A stretch of DNA of 64,000 nt from Comamonas endophytica (GCF_023634805.2 NZ_CP106881.1:3191501-3255500); one strand, 5' to 3'. Numbered from the stretch's first letter, positions 18,364-31,043 are shown. A program made the numbers and translations. The notes: generated from the sequence alone by a model not told the origin.

Positions 18364-19965
18364 GTGTCTTTCGAATCCCTTGTCATGCTCGCAGCGCTTG
18401 CGCTGGTGGTGGTTTTGCAGATCGTGGCGCTGCTGCGCCGTCCGGGCGGGGACGCCGGCGGGGCGCAGGAGGACATCCTGGCGCAGCTGCAGGCCCTCGA
18501 GCGCAGCCTGCAGGCCACGCAGCTGGCCATTGCCAGGAATGACGGCGCACTGGAGAGCATGGGCCAGCAGCTGCGCGCCCAACTCGCCCAGGCACGCGCC
18601 GATGCCGATGCCACGCGCACCGCGTTGGGCGAGGCACTGTCGGGTTTCCGCCGCGAGCTCTCGGGCACGACGGCCGCGCTCACGGGCGAGAGCACGCGTT
18701 CGCGCCAGGCGCTGGCCGACAGCACCTCTTTGTTCGAGCAGCGCATCCAGCAGCGCTTCGAGGCGCTGTCCGAGGCCACGCGCGGCACGCTGGACTCGCT
18801 CAAGCGCGACGTGCAGAGCCAGCTGGCCGCCATGTCGACGGCGCTCAAGGACCAGCTCGAAGGCAACGGCCACCAGATTCGCCACCAGTTCGGCGTGCTG
18901 CAGGACGCGGTGACGCAGCAGCTCGGCGGCCTGGTGCAGGGCAGCCAGAGCAGCGCCGAGCAGCTGCGCGGCGCGCTCAACGAGCGGCTGGCGGCGATCC
19001 AGGCGGACAACTCGGCCAAGCTCGAGGAAATGCGCCGCACGGTCGATGAAAAGCTGCATGCGACGCTCGAGCAGCGCCTGGGCGAATCCTTCAAGCTGGT
19101 CAGCGACCGGCTGGAGCAGGTGCACAAGGGCCTGGGCGAGATGCAGACGCTGGCTGGCAGCGTGGGCGATCTCAAGCGCGTCATGACCAATGTGAAGTCG
19201 CGCGGCACCTGGGGCGAAATGCAGCTGGGCGCGATCATCGACAACGTGCTCACGCCGGCGCAGTACGCGCGCAACGTGAAGACGGTGCCAGGCAGCGACG
19301 AGCTGGTCGAGTTCGCGATCCGCCTGCCGGGCCAGGCCGAGGACCAGCCGGTGTGGCTGCCCATCGATGCCAAGTATCCGGTCGAGCATTACCAGCGGCT
19401 CATGGATGCCCATGACGCGGCCGACCGGGCGCTGATGCAAAGCGCGGGCCTGGCCTTCGAGAGCTCGATCAAGTTCGAGGCGAAGAAGATCTACGCCAAG
19501 TATGTGGCGCCGCCGCACACCACCGACTTTGCCGTGCTGTACCTGCCCACCGAGGGCCTGTTCGCCGAGGTCATGCGCCGCCCGGGCCTGGTGGAAGCGA
19601 TACAGAACGACTGCCGCGTGATGATCACCGGGCCGGCCAATCTCGCGGCCATGCTCAACAGCCTGCAGATGGGCTTCAAGACGCTGGCCATCGAGCGGCG
19701 CTCCTCGGAAGTCTGGGGGCTGCTGGGCGCGGTCAAGACCGAGTTCGCCAAGTTTGGCGAGGTGGTCGCGGCGACCAAGAAATCCATTGATGCCGCGGCG
19801 CGCAAGTTCGACGAGGTTGGCGTGCGCACGCGCGCCATCGAGCGCCGGCTGCGCGACGTGCAGGAGCTGCCCGCACCCGTGGCGACGACCGTGGCGGTGC
19901 TGGCGCTGCCCGATGCGGACGATGCGGAAGATACCGAAGCCGGCCAGTTGGGCGGCGCGCAATGA
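18364..19965 (+). CDS. rmuC: DNA recombination protein RmuC
   Basis: 533 residues from GTG at 18364 (GTG at 18355 is an alternative). An N-terminal membrane helix (LVMLAALALVVVLQIVALL) is followed by a long coiled coil of about 250 residues and then the RmuC nuclease-like domain (SRGTWGEMQLG, VEFAIRLPG, DAKYPVEHY, MITGPANLAAMLNSL). RmuC limits inversions at short inverted repeats, probably by cutting DNA structures. The stop overlaps the next start as ATGA. Confidence 0.93.
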   Translation: MSFESLVMLAALALVVVLQIVALLRRPGGDAGGAQEDILAQLQALERSLQATQLAIARNDGALESMGQQLRAQLAQARADADATRTALGEALSGFRRELSGTTAALTGESTRSRQALADSTSLFEQRIQQRFEALSEATRGTLDSLKRDVQSQLAAMSTALKDQLEGNGHQIRHQFGVLQDAVTQQLGGLVQGSQSSAEQLRGALNERLAAIQADNSAKLEEMRRTVDEKLHATLEQRLGESFKLVSDRLEQVHKGLGEMQTLAGSVGDLKRVMTNVKSRGTWGEMQLGAIIDNVLTPAQYARNVKTVPGSDELVEFAIRLPGQAEDQPVWLPIDAKYPVEHYQRLMDAHDAADRALMQSAGLAFESSIKFEAKKIYAKYVAPPHTTDFAVLYLPTEGLFAEVMRRPGLVEAIQNDCRVMITGPANLAAMLNSLQMGFKTLAIERRSSEVWGLLGAVKTEFAKFGEVVAATKKSIDAAARKFDEVGVRTRAIERRLRDVQELPAPVATTVAVLALPDADDAEDTEAGQLGGAQ

Positions 19966-21161
19966 CCGGGGCGCTGTTCAAGGTCATCCTGTCGCAGGTC
20001 GCGGTGCATGCCACGATGGCCGGGGTGCGGCTGGCCGCGCCGCTGCTGGCGCTCAAGCAGGGCTACAGCGCGGCGTCGGTCGGCGTGCTGCTGGCGCTGT
20101 TCGCGCTGACCCAGGTGTTCCTGGCGCTGCCCGCGGGCCGCTTTGCCGACCGCCATGGCCTGCGCCGGCCGTTCTTCATCGGCATGCTGATGGCCAGCAC
20201 CGGCTGCGCGGCGGCCATGCTGCTGCCCACTTTTCCCATGATGTGCTTTGCGGCGCTGTGCACCGGTGGCGGCTCCGGCATCGTCGTGATCGCGGTGCAG
20301 CGCCACGTGGGCCGTGCCACGCACGAGCCGGCGCAGCTCAAGAAGCTGTTCAGCTGGCTGGCCATCGGCCCGGCCATTGCCAATTTCATCGGCCCGTTCT
20401 TCGCGGGTCTGCTGATCGACCACGCGACATTTGGCGACGACCCGGTGTCGGGGTATCGCGTGGCCTTCGGGCTCATGGCGCTGAGCCCGGTCCTGGCCTG
20501 GCTTTGGGTGCGCACGACGCGCGAGACGCCGCCGGCACCGCGCCTGCCCGAGCACGGCGGTCAGCGCGCTTGGGATCTGCTCAACGACCCGACGTTCCGT
20601 ACCGTGCTGATCGTCAACTGGCTGCAGTCGGCCAGCTGGGACGTGCATACCTTCGTGCTGCCGCTGCTGGGCCACGAGCGCGGCATGAGCGCCTCGGTCA
20701 TCGGCACGCTGCTGGGCCTGTTTGCCGTGGCCGCCACCGTGGTGCGCCTGCTGATGCCGCTGATTTCCGACCGGCTGCGCGAAGGCGCGGTCATTGCCGG
20801 CGCGATGGCGGCCACGGCCTGCCTGTTCATGGTCTACCCGTTCACGCAAAGCGCGCTGACCATGGGCATCTGCTCGGTGCTGCTGGGCTTCTCGCTGGGC
20901 TCGGTGCAGCCGATGGTGATGAGCATGCTGCACCAGATCACGCCGCAGCACCGCCAGGGCGAGGCGCTGGGACTGCGGCTGATGGTGATCAACGCCTCGA
21001 GCGTCGCCATGCCGATGCTGTTCGGCGCGGCCGGCGGGGTGATCGGCATCTCGGCGCTGTTCTGGAGCGTCGGGGTGGCGGTGAGCTGCGGGGTGAAGGC
21101 GGCCTGGGGGATACGGGTGCCGGAGGAGGGGGAGGAGAGGATGCAGCAGTTGCCGCGGTGA
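19962..21161 (+). CDS. MFS transporter
   Basis: 399 residues, about 12 membrane helices, with the MFS loop motif GRFADRHGLRRPFF (about 54-67) and the second-half equivalent SDRLREGAV. It overlaps rmuC by four bases, so it is translationally coupled. The substrate is unknown; the C-terminal residues are Glu/Gly-rich and cytoplasmic. Confidence 0.85.
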   Translation: MTGALFKVILSQVAVHATMAGVRLAAPLLALKQGYSAASVGVLLALFALTQVFLALPAGRFADRHGLRRPFFIGMLMASTGCAAAMLLPTFPMMCFAALCTGGGSGIVVIAVQRHVGRATHEPAQLKKLFSWLAIGPAIANFIGPFFAGLLIDHATFGDDPVSGYRVAFGLMALSPVLAWLWVRTTRETPPAPRLPEHGGQRAWDLLNDPTFRTVLIVNWLQSASWDVHTFVLPLLGHERGMSASVIGTLLGLFAVAATVVRLLMPLISDRLREGAVIAGAMAATACLFMVYPFTQSALTMGICSVLLGFSLGSVQPMVMSMLHQITPQHRQGEALGLRLMVINASSVAMPMLFGAAGGVIGISALFWSVGVAVSCGVKAAWGIRVPEEGEERMQQLPR

Positions 21162-21195
21162 GCATTGCGTGCGGATTTCGAAGGCCGGCCCTTCA

Positions 21196-21267
21196 CCCTT
21201 CGACGGGCTCAGGGCGAACGGCTTGAATTCCAGCCGTCACCGTTCGTCCCGAGCCTGTCGAAGGATG
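21196..21267. repeat. Imperfect inverted intergenic repeat (REP-like)
   Basis: CCCTTCGACGGGCTCAGGGC (21196-21215) continuing GAACGG is the near-complement of CCGTTCGTCCCGAGCCTGTC (21240-21259) continuing GAAGG, separated by 18 bases. Together they form a large hairpin between the 3' ends of two convergent genes. This sequence type is often scattered in Burkholderiales genomes. Confidence 0.7.
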
Positions 21268-21322
21268 AGCGTCCCCGTTCCAAACGCAGAGCTTGGATCC
21301 CAAGACTGACGGCTCCAAGGCC

Positions 21323-22198
21323 TCAGGTCTTTTCCCCGATCTCATAGTACTTCTTGATGATCATATAAGCCTCCGCCGGATCGTCCGTGTAATGGAACAG
21401 CCCCAGATCCTTGGCCGAGATCGTGCCTTCCTCGATCAGCAGATCGAAGTTGATCAGCTTCTTCCAGAACTCGCTGCCGAACAGGATCACCGGCACCGGC
21501 CGGCTCTTGCTGGTCTGCACCAAGGTCAGCACCTCGAACAGCTCGTCCAGCGTGCCGAAGCCGCCGGGAAAGGCCACCAGTGCCTTGGCGCGCATCACGA
21601 AGTGCATCTTGCGCAGCGCGAAGTAGTGGAACTTGAAGCTCAGGTCGGGCGTGATGAAGCGGTTGCCGTTTTGCTCATGGGGCAGGGCGATGTTCAGGCC
21701 GATGTTGTCCACGCCCACATCGTGCGCGCCGCGGTTGGCGGCTTCCATGATGCCCGGGCCGCCGCCGGTGCAGATGTACAGTCGCTCCTGCGGTGCCTGC
21801 TTGAGGCTGTCGGTGGCGACGATGCGTGCGAACTGGCGCGCCTGGTCGTAGCGCTGGGCGTTGCGCACCGCCTGCTGCGCCTTGAGAATCAGCGCCACGT
21901 CGCCGCTGGCCTGCGCCGCCTCCAGCTGGCTGGCAGCCTGCTCGGGGTCGACGAAGCGCGCACTGCCATAGACCACGACGGTGTGTTCTATGCCGTGCGC
22001 GCGCTGCGCCACGTCGGGCTTGAGCAGCTCGAGCTGCATGCGGATGCCGCGGGTTTCGCGCCGGAACATGAATTCCGGGTCGGCAAAGGCCAGCCGGTAA
22101 GAGTTGGGTTGCAAGACCGCGCCATTGTGCGCCTGGTCATGCAACTGGGTCCAGGAATCGGCAAGATCGGTCTCGGAAAGTGGATTGGAAATTTGCAT
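21323..22198 (-). CDS. LOG family protein (TIGR00730 Rossmann fold)
   Basis: 291 residues from ATG at 22198 (GAGGCTCT upstream); longer frames exist but are not needed. The C-terminal half has the LOG signature TGGGPGIMEAANRG (about 163-176) and PGGFGTLDELFE (about 222-233), the cytokinin riboside 5'-monophosphate phosphoribohydrolase motifs. It hydrolyses nucleoside monophosphates to base and ribose phosphate. The about 90-residue N-terminal extension is seen in the bacterial subgroup of larger LOG-like proteins. Confidence 0.88.
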   Translation of the reverse strand: MQISNPLSETDLADSWTQLHDQAHNGAVLQPNSYRLAFADPEFMFRRETRGIRMQLELLKPDVAQRAHGIEHTVVVYGSARFVDPEQAASQLEAAQASGDVALILKAQQAVRNAQRYDQARQFARIVATDSLKQAPQERLYICTGGGPGIMEAANRGAHDVGVDNIGLNIALPHEQNGNRFITPDLSFKFHYFALRKMHFVMRAKALVAFPGGFGTLDELFEVLTLVQTSKSRPVPVILFGSEFWKKLINFDLLIEEGTISAKDLGLFHYTDDPAEAYMIIKKYYEIGEKT

Positions 22199-22343
22199 AG
22201 AGCCTCGTACAGGGTAATGGCGCATTGGCGCCGAACGCCACGATCCAAAACGCAGCGCGCATGCCGTGCACCGTGCGCCGGCCGCTGCTGCTGAATCCAC
22301 TATACGCTCACAAAGTCATAGCTTTTGGCTAGGCGCGCGGCAA

Positions 22344-22742
22344 TCACAGCGCGCGCGGCCACAGCGCCTGCACGCTGGCCATGCCGGCGACGGTCATCGC
22401 CAGCGAGCCCAGCAGGTGCAGGCCCGTCCAGCCCAGTGCCGTGGCATAGCGCTGCTGCTGCAGCAGGCCGATGACTTCGGCCGAGAAGCTGGAAAAAGTG
22501 GTCAGGGCGCCCAGAAACCCGGTGACCAGCGCCAGCCGCCAGACCGGGTCGAGCTGCGGCAGCGCCTCGAAGGCGGCAACGCACACGCCCACCAGATACC
22601 CGCCCACCAGGTTCGCCGCCAGCGTGCCCCAGGGCAGGGAGTGCGCCGCGCTGAGCCACAGGCCCAGGCGCCAGCGCGCAAGCGCGCCCAGGCAGGCACC
22701 GGCACAGATCGCAAAGACAGGCAGCATGGGCGAAATGGGCAC
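22344..22742 (-). CDS. crcB: Fluoride channel CrcB/Fluc
   Basis: 132 residues from GTG at 22742; ATG at 22727 (MLPVFAICAG) would give the more usual start. Four membrane helices with the Fluc signatures GALARW, GTLAANLVGGYLVG and TGFLGALTTFSSFSAEV. It exports fluoride as a dual-topology dimer. It starts 13 bases after mrpG, apparently in the same operon. No fluoride riboswitch was recognised upstream. Confidence 0.9.
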   Translation of the reverse strand: MPISPMLPVFAICAGACLGALARWRLGLWLSAAHSLPWGTLAANLVGGYLVGVCVAAFEALPQLDPVWRLALVTGFLGALTTFSSFSAEVIGLLQQQRYATALGWTGLHLLGSLAMTVAGMASVQALWPRAL

Positions 22743-22754
22743 TGGGCCGCTTGC

Positions 22755-23156
22755 TCAGTAGCGGTTGCCTCCGTGCTCGGCGTCGTCGTGCGCTGCGGGC
22801 TCGCTCGAGACCACGCGGCTCACGGCCGGCGGCACGTTCTGCCCGTTGCGGCGCGCGCGGAACAGCGCCGCACGCATCAGGAAGATGGTCGTGATCGGCA
22901 CGGTGACCGCAATGAACATGGCGATCAGCAGGCCGTGCAGCGTCAGGCGCTGTTCCAGCATCGAGAAGAACAGGATGGTGGCATGCATGATGAACCAGCA
23001 GCCCAGCGTGGCGATGATCGAGGGCGAATGCACGCGCTCGAAGTAGCTTTGCAGCCGCACCAGGCCCAGCGCGCCGAGCAGCGCGATGAAGGCGCCGGCC
23101 ACCACCAGCACGCCGACCACGGCCTGGGCCCACAGGGGAATGATGCCTTCGGTCAT
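22755..23156 (-). CDS. mrpG: Mrp-type cation/proton antiporter subunit G
   Basis: 133 residues, three membrane helices then a hydrophilic tail. Family motif GALGLVRLQSYFERVHSPSI (about 28-47). Part of the seven-function Mrp complex in the inner membrane. Overlaps mrpF by four bases. Confidence 0.9.
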   Translation of the reverse strand: MTEGIIPLWAQAVVGVLVVAGAFIALLGALGLVRLQSYFERVHSPSIIATLGCWFIMHATILFFSMLEQRLTLHGLLIAMFIAVTVPITTIFLMRAALFRARRNGQNVPPAVSRVVSSEPAAHDDAEHGGNRY

Positions 23157-23431
23157 TCGATGACCTCCCCGCGCAGCAGGAACTTGGCCATCGCCGTGGA
23201 GCTCACGCAGCCGAACAGCGCGATCAGCAGCGCTGCCTCGAAGTAGTCGGTGCTGCTGTACATGATGCCCAGCACCAGCATGGCCAGCATGCCGATCATG
23301 TACATGCAGTCGAGCGCCAGCACGCGGTCCTGGGCCGCAGGGCCCTTGAGCAGGCGGTAGAGCGCGCAGGCCATGGCCAGCACGAGCAGGAACAGCGCCA
23401 GCGTCAGCGCCCAGACGAAATAGGGGCTCAT
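23153..23431 (-). CDS. mrpF: Mrp-type cation/proton antiporter subunit F
   Basis: 92 residues, start ATG at 23431, three membrane helices. Motif GPAAQDRVLALDCMY in the middle is the MrpF/MnhF signature (DRV...LD). Overlaps mrpE at the front and mrpG at the end by ATGA-type junctions, so translation is coupled. Confidence 0.9.
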   Translation of the reverse strand: MSPYFVWALTLALFLLVLAMACALYRLLKGPAAQDRVLALDCMYMIGMLAMLVLGIMYSSTDYFEAALLIALFGCVSSTAMAKFLLRGEVIE

Positions 23432-23919
23432 TCGAAGATCTCCATCAGCGGGCGCTCGTAGCGGGTCTTGATGTGGTTGATCAGGACTTGCGGGTCGCCG
23501 ACTTCCAGTGCGTGCAGCAGCAGCATCGAGCGGTCGCGCGACAGCTCGGCCCACGAGGTGCCGGGGGTGATGCAGACGATCATCGCCAGCACCGCCAGCG
23601 CGTTCGGGTCGCGCAGCTCGAGCGGGATGTGCACGAAGGCCGGGCCGTGCCTGCGGTAAGACTTGACCAGCAGGAAGCGCACCACCATGAGGTTCGATAC
23701 CGAGGTATCGATACCCACCGTGAGGGCCAGGCGCAGGATGGTCAGCGGGCGGCGGATGCGCACCGGCAGCGGCCGCAGCCCGCGCAGCAGCACCGGCAGC
23801 ACCAGCCCCAGGATCGCGCCCAGCAGCAGGTGGCCGGCGCTGACCGAATGGTTGAGCAGCAGCCACAGCAGGAACAGCGCCACCGACAGCAGCGGCGCGG
23901 GCAGGATGCGTTTGATCAT
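23428..23919 (-). CDS. mrpE: Mrp-type cation/proton antiporter subunit E
   Basis: 163 residues, start ATG at 23919 with GGAGC just before it. Two N-terminal helices then the MrpE domain with LVVRFLLVKSYRR-like region and ITPGTSWAELS (about 116-126). Overlaps mrpD by four bases. Confidence 0.9.
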   Translation of the reverse strand: MIKRILPAPLLSVALFLLWLLLNHSVSAGHLLLGAILGLVLPVLLRGLRPLPVRIRRPLTILRLALTVGIDTSVSNLMVVRFLLVKSYRRHGPAFVHIPLELRDPNALAVLAMIVCITPGTSWAELSRDRSMLLLHALEVGDPQVLINHIKTRYERPLMEIFE

Positions 23920-25601
23920 GGCTGCTCCTTCGCGGGGATGGGGTTGGGCACGGGCGCCTGCGTGAGCACGCCATGGATATAGGTGCCCGGCGAGTGCAGC
24001 GCATCGGCCGCGTGCTGCATGTAGCGCAGTACCGGGCCGGCCTGCACCGCCATGACGATGCAGCACAGCAGCAGCACGGCAATGGGCACGCCCTCCGCCA
24101 CGCGCAGCTGCGGCGTGTTGCGGTCGTGGCTGGCCCAGAAATGGCGCATGCCGACGCGGATCAGCGCAATGGTCGCCACCAGCCCGGTGGCGATCAGCAG
24201 CGCCACCAGGGCCCAGCCCCAGAAGCCCGGCACATGGCCCGCGGAGGTGCCCACGCCCATCGGGTTGAGGACGGCGTTGAGCATCGCCACCTTGCCGACG
24301 AATCCAGACAGCGGCGGCAGACCGGTGATGACCAGCGTGCAGACCAGGAACGCCAGGCCGAGGAAGGCGGCAGCGGCGGGAATGACGCGGCCGATGAGCA
24401 CTTCCTCATCCTCGTCGAGGTTCAGGCCGGCCGTGGGCACCAGCTCGGCGTTGAGGAACGGCGCCTCGTCGTCTTCATAGGGCGCGGTGCGCGCGCCCGC
24501 GTTGCGCCAGCGGTCGAGCAGGTCGGCCAGCAGGAACAGCGCCGCCAGCGCCAGCGTCGAGCTCGGCAGGTAGTAGAGCAGGCCGGCCGTCAGCAGGTTC
24601 TGGCCGAAGCCCGCGGCCGCCAGCAGCGTTCCCGAGGACAGGATCGCGGCATAGCCGGCCATGTTGGTGAGGCGCTGCGAACCCAGCATGCCCATGGCCG
24701 CGAAGACCATGGTCAGCATGCCGCCGCAGATCAGCCAGGTGCTGCCGAACAGCGCCGATTCGCCGGCCTGGGTGCTGAACATCAGCGTCCACAGCCGCAG
24801 CACCGTGTACACGCCCAGCTTGGTCATCAGCGCGAACAGCGCGCCTACCGGCGCGGTGGCGGCGCTGTAGGCCGGCACCAGCCAGAAGTTCAGCGGCCAC
24901 ATCGCCGCCTTGATCAGGAAGGCCATCGCCAGGATGCTGGCCGCGGCATGCAGCAGGCCGCGGTCGGCGCCATCGACATGCGGGATCGCGCTCGCCAGAT
25001 CGGCCATGTTCAGCGTGCCGGTGATGCCGTAGAGCATGGACACGCCGATCAGGAACAGCGACGACGCCGCCAGGTTGATGGCGATGTAATGCAGCCCCGA
25101 CTGGATGCGCGCGCGGCCCGAGCCATGCAGCAGCAGGCCGTAGGAGGCCGCCAGCGTGATCTCGAAGAACACGAACAGGTTGAACAGGTCGGCGGTGAGG
25201 AAGGCGCCCGCCAGCCCCATCAGCTGGAACTGGAACAGCGGGTGGAAATGCACGCCCGCGCGGTGCCAGCGCACGGCGGCAAACACGATCGACGCCAGCG
25301 CCACGACGCTGGTGGTCACCAGCATCAGCGCCGTCAGGCGGTCGAGAGCCAGCGAGATGCCGAAGGGCGCGGGCCAGTTGCCGGGCTGGTAGACGCCCAT
25401 GGTCACGGGCGCGCCGGCCTGATCCGTCCACATCAGCAGCGCGATGGCGATCAGCAATCCCGCCAGCGTGGACAGGATGTTGAGGGTCAGCTTCAGGCGC
25501 TGCTGCTCCTCGCGCATCAGCAGCATCAGCGCCGAGGTCAGCATGGGCAGCACGATGGGTGCCAGCATCAGGTGCGGCATGAGCAGGGAGATGAAGTCCA
25601 T
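23916..25601 (-). CDS. mrpD: Mrp-type cation/proton antiporter subunit D
   Basis: 561 residues, start ATG at 25601 overlapping the mrpC stop (TGATG). About 14 helices, related to NuoN/NuoM; FEITLAASYGLLLHGSG and the lysine in FLIKAAMWPLNFWL (about 230-243) belong to the proton path, and LPPLSGFVGK is conserved. The acidic insert EDDEAPFLNAE near residue 375 is a cytoplasmic loop. Confidence 0.92.
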   Translation of the reverse strand: MDFISLLMPHLMLAPIVLPMLTSALMLLMREEQQRLKLTLNILSTLAGLLIAIALLMWTDQAGAPVTMGVYQPGNWPAPFGISLALDRLTALMLVTTSVVALASIVFAAVRWHRAGVHFHPLFQFQLMGLAGAFLTADLFNLFVFFEITLAASYGLLLHGSGRARIQSGLHYIAINLAASSLFLIGVSMLYGITGTLNMADLASAIPHVDGADRGLLHAAASILAMAFLIKAAMWPLNFWLVPAYSAATAPVGALFALMTKLGVYTVLRLWTLMFSTQAGESALFGSTWLICGGMLTMVFAAMGMLGSQRLTNMAGYAAILSSGTLLAAAGFGQNLLTAGLLYYLPSSTLALAALFLLADLLDRWRNAGARTAPYEDDEAPFLNAELVPTAGLNLDEDEEVLIGRVIPAAAAFLGLAFLVCTLVITGLPPLSGFVGKVAMLNAVLNPMGVGTSAGHVPGFWGWALVALLIATGLVATIALIRVGMRHFWASHDRNTPQLRVAEGVPIAVLLLCCIVMAVQAGPVLRYMQHAADALHSPGTYIHGVLTQAPVPNPIPAKEQP

Positions 25602-25965
25602 CACGGCATCTCCTGCACATCACGCGAATGCACTCCATCCACATGGTCGTTGCCGGCCGTGCCGCGCGAGGCCAGCAGCACCACCAGGAACAGCGCCGTC
25701 ATGGCAAAGCCGATGACGATGGCCGTGAGCACCAGGGCCTGGGGCATGGGATCGGCGTAGTTCACCAGGTCCGTCGGGATGCCCGCGCGCAGCACCGGTT
25801 CCTTGTCGATGGCCAGTCCCTGGCGGCCCATGCTGAAGATGAAGAGGTTGACGGCATAGGCCATCAGCGACAGCCCCATGATGACCTGGTAGGTCCGCGG
25901 GCGCAGCAGCAGCCAGACACCCGAGCCGGTCAGCACGCCAATGGCGAGAGCAAGCACGATTTCCA

Positions 25966-25966
<1 letters not shown>
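25601..25966 (-). CDS. mrpC: Mrp-type cation/proton antiporter subunit C
   Basis: 121 residues, three helices, related to NuoK (motif YQVIMGLSLMAYAVNLFIF; DPMPQALVLTAIVIGFAMTA near the end). Overlaps mrpA by one base and mrpD by three. Confidence 0.92.
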
Positions 25967-28890
<2,924 letters not shown>

Positions 28891-29120
28891 GTGCGTGCCA
28901 TTTTAGGGGCAAGCTGCGTGATTTCGCTATGAAAATCTGAGCATGTTTTCAATTCGTGCCATGGCGCAGATAGAAAAATGCCGCCTGGGCGCTGGCGGCT
29001 TCGGCGGCAGGGCGGCAGGAAGGTCGCTGGCCCATGGCGCAAGCATCCCCTGGTGGCTTTTCCGCACCGCAGGGTCCGGGACCGTGATCCGACCGGACGC
29101 CTGAGCGCGGACTGGTCCGT

Positions 29121-30269
29121 TCAAAGCTCTTCCACACGCCGCGCCGGATAGCTGTCCCAGCTCTGGCAGCCCGGGCAATGCCAGAAATGCTGGCGCGCCT
29201 CGAAACCGCAGGCCGCGCAGCGATAGCGCGTCAACGGCTTGCTGGCATGCTCGAGCGCGCGCTGCAGCGCCGGATGGTGCTGCTCCTGTGCGAAGGGCTC
29301 GTCGGCCAGCCAGCGGGTGGCGGCCACCAGCGAAGGCTCCTTGTCCAGATGCGCGACATAGCGTTCACGCCCTGGTGCGCCGGGGTGGGCGGCATCGAGC
29401 GCCACCAGCGCCTGCAGCAGATCCAGCGAAGGCAGGCGCTCGTATTGGGCTTCGAGCCATGGCCGGATCTGCGCGTCGCCCAGCACCTGGGCCAGCTCGG
29501 GCAGCAGCGCCGCGGCCAGCGGCAGCGCGCCGGGGCTTTTCTCGGCCATCCCCTGCAGGGTGCTCCAGGCCTGTTCACTGTGGCCCAGGCGGTGCTGCAG
29601 CCGCGCCAGATCGACCTGCGGCCGCCCGGCGCTGGGCGCCAGCACCAGCGCCTGCTGGTACTGCGCAACCGCCTCTTCGAGCTTGCCGGTGGCGGCCAGC
29701 ACGTCGGCGCCTTCGCACAGGTAGTGCGCCAGGCGCACGCTGAAATCGCCCTGCCGGGCGGTCTGCATGCGGTGGGCGATGTCGCTGGCCTGTTTCCAGT
29801 CGCGCGAACGCTCGTAGATGGCCAGCAGGGCCAGCCGCGCCTCGGCTTCGAAGCTGGTGCCTTCGAGGCGGCGCAGCGCGTCCTCGGCGCGGTCGAGCAG
29901 GCCGGCTTTCAGAAAGTCCAGCGCCAGCGCATGCTGCGCGCGGTCACGGTCCGGGCGGCTCAGGTCGCCGCGCGAGAGCAGATGCTCGTGCACGCGCACC
30001 GCGCGGTTGTATTCGCCGCGGCGCCGGAACAGGTTGCCCAGCGCGAAATGCAGCTCCGAGGTGTCAGGGTCGTTCTGCACCGCCTCGATGAAGGCATCGA
30101 TGGCCTTGTCCTGCTGCTCGTTGAGCAGGAAATTGAGGCCCTTGAAATAGGCTTTGGGGGCGCTGCGGCTTTCCGCGCGCATCTGCCGGGCATCGAAGCG
30201 CGAGGCCAGCCAGCCCAGCACGAAGGCCAGCGGAAAGCCCAGCAGGATCCAGCTCAGATCAAATTCCAT
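29121..30269 (-). CDS. lapB: LPS assembly regulator LapB (YciM)
   Basis: 382 residues, start ATG at 30269. N-terminal membrane helix (WILLGFPLAFVLGWLA), then TPR repeats (from about residue 45, AYFKGLNFLLNEQQDKAIDAF) and a C-terminal rubredoxin-type zinc site CxxC...CxxC (YRCAACGFEARQHFWHCPGC). LapB controls LpxC degradation by FtsH, so it sets LPS synthesis. Its start overlaps the lapA 3' end by 11 bases. Confidence 0.94.
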   Translation of the reverse strand: MEFDLSWILLGFPLAFVLGWLASRFDARQMRAESRSAPKAYFKGLNFLLNEQQDKAIDAFIEAVQNDPDTSELHFALGNLFRRRGEYNRAVRVHEHLLSRGDLSRPDRDRAQHALALDFLKAGLLDRAEDALRRLEGTSFEAEARLALLAIYERSRDWKQASDIAHRMQTARQGDFSVRLAHYLCEGADVLAATGKLEEAVAQYQQALVLAPSAGRPQVDLARLQHRLGHSEQAWSTLQGMAEKSPGALPLAAALLPELAQVLGDAQIRPWLEAQYERLPSLDLLQALVALDAAHPGAPGRERYVAHLDKEPSLVAATRWLADEPFAQEQHHPALQRALEHASKPLTRYRCAACGFEARQHFWHCPGCQSWDSYPARRVEEL

Positions 30270-30576
30270 GGAGGTCGTGCGGCGGCAGAGCAGGGGTTGC
30301 GGGTGCCGCATCGGCGGCGGGTGCTGCGGCCGGGGCCGCCGGCGCCGGTTGCGCCGCACGCTGCGCGGCGCTGCGGTGCTTGAGCCAGCGCGGCACCATG
30401 CCCAGCACGCCTGCCACCAGGCCGGCCGCGAAGGCCGTCAGCACGACCAGCACCAGCGGTGCGGTCCATTGGGTGCCGAAAAAGAAGTGGACGGTGGCGT
30501 TTTGCTGGTTGTTCAGCGCAAAGGCAAACAGCGTAAAAAAAATGGCCGCCTTGAGCAGCCACAGGATGTATTTCAT
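30259..30576 (-). CDS. lapA: LapA domain protein (DUF1049), LPS assembly protein A
   Basis: 105 residues, two membrane helices (ILWLLKAAIFFTLFAFAL and PLVLVVLTAFAAGLVAGVL) around NNQQNATVHFFFG, the DUF1049 pattern, then an Ala/Pro-rich tail. It partners LapB. Standard order ihfB-lapA-lapB. Confidence 0.9.
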   Translation of the reverse strand: MKYILWLLKAAIFFTLFAFALNNQQNATVHFFFGTQWTAPLVLVVLTAFAAGLVAGVLGMVPRWLKHRSAAQRAAQPAPAAPAAAPAADAAPATPALPPHDLHGI

Positions 30577-30654
30577 GCGACCCCTTTGTGATGGCCTGAT
30601 TCTATAGGCCTTGGTCCACTCCGGGGACGTACCGCGGGCCTCAGGCAGGGGCTC

Positions 30655-31002
30655 TCAGGACCGTGGGTCGTTGCGCAGTGCATGCGCGGCCAGCAGGGCC
30701 TGGGCGCCGCCCAGCTCTGCGGTGCGCTGGTCCACGGCTTCGCGCAGCGCCTTGCCGGGCTTGAAGTGGGGCACGCGCTTTTGCGGAATGTGCACGGCTT
30801 CGCCGCTGCGCGGGTTGCGGCCCATGCGCGCGAGGCGGTGGTTGATGGAAAAGCTGCCAAAGCCGCGGATTTCAATGCGCTGCCCGCGCACCAGGGCATC
30901 GCCCACCGCATCCAGGATGGTCTTGACAGCGAGCTCGGCGTCGCGTTGCGTCAGTTGGCCGAAACGGGCGGCCAGTTCTTCGACGAGATCAGAGCGGGTC
31001 AT
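30655..31002 (-). CDS. ihfB: Integration host factor subunit beta
   Basis: 115 residues, start ATG at 31002 ([10 protein letters not shown]). Full HU/IHF fold with [22 protein letters not shown] and the proline-tipped DNA-wrapping arm; the usual IHF-beta is near 94-100 residues and here the C-terminus is extended by about 15 ([14 protein letters not shown]). It bends DNA with IHF-alpha. Confidence 0.95.
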   Translation of the reverse strand: MTRSDLVEELAARFGQLTQRDAELAVKTILDAVGDALVRGQRIEIRGFGSFSINHRLARMGRNPRSGEAVHIPQKRVPHFKPGKALREAVDQRTAELGGAQALLAAHALRNDPRS

Positions 31003-31043
31003 CGAAAGCAAATCCAGTGAAAACCGGCTGACCGGTTTGAAAG

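Noticed and set aside
16797..19373. An 858-residue minus-strand open frame opposite the antiporter and rmuC
   Set aside because: Antisense to two certain genes, Ser/Arg/Gln-rich with no fold signal.
28927..29178. Short minus-strand frame between lapB and mrpA
   Set aside because: No ribosome site, Pro/Arg/Ala-rich and partly overlaps the lapB end; no gene is supported in this 230-base gap.
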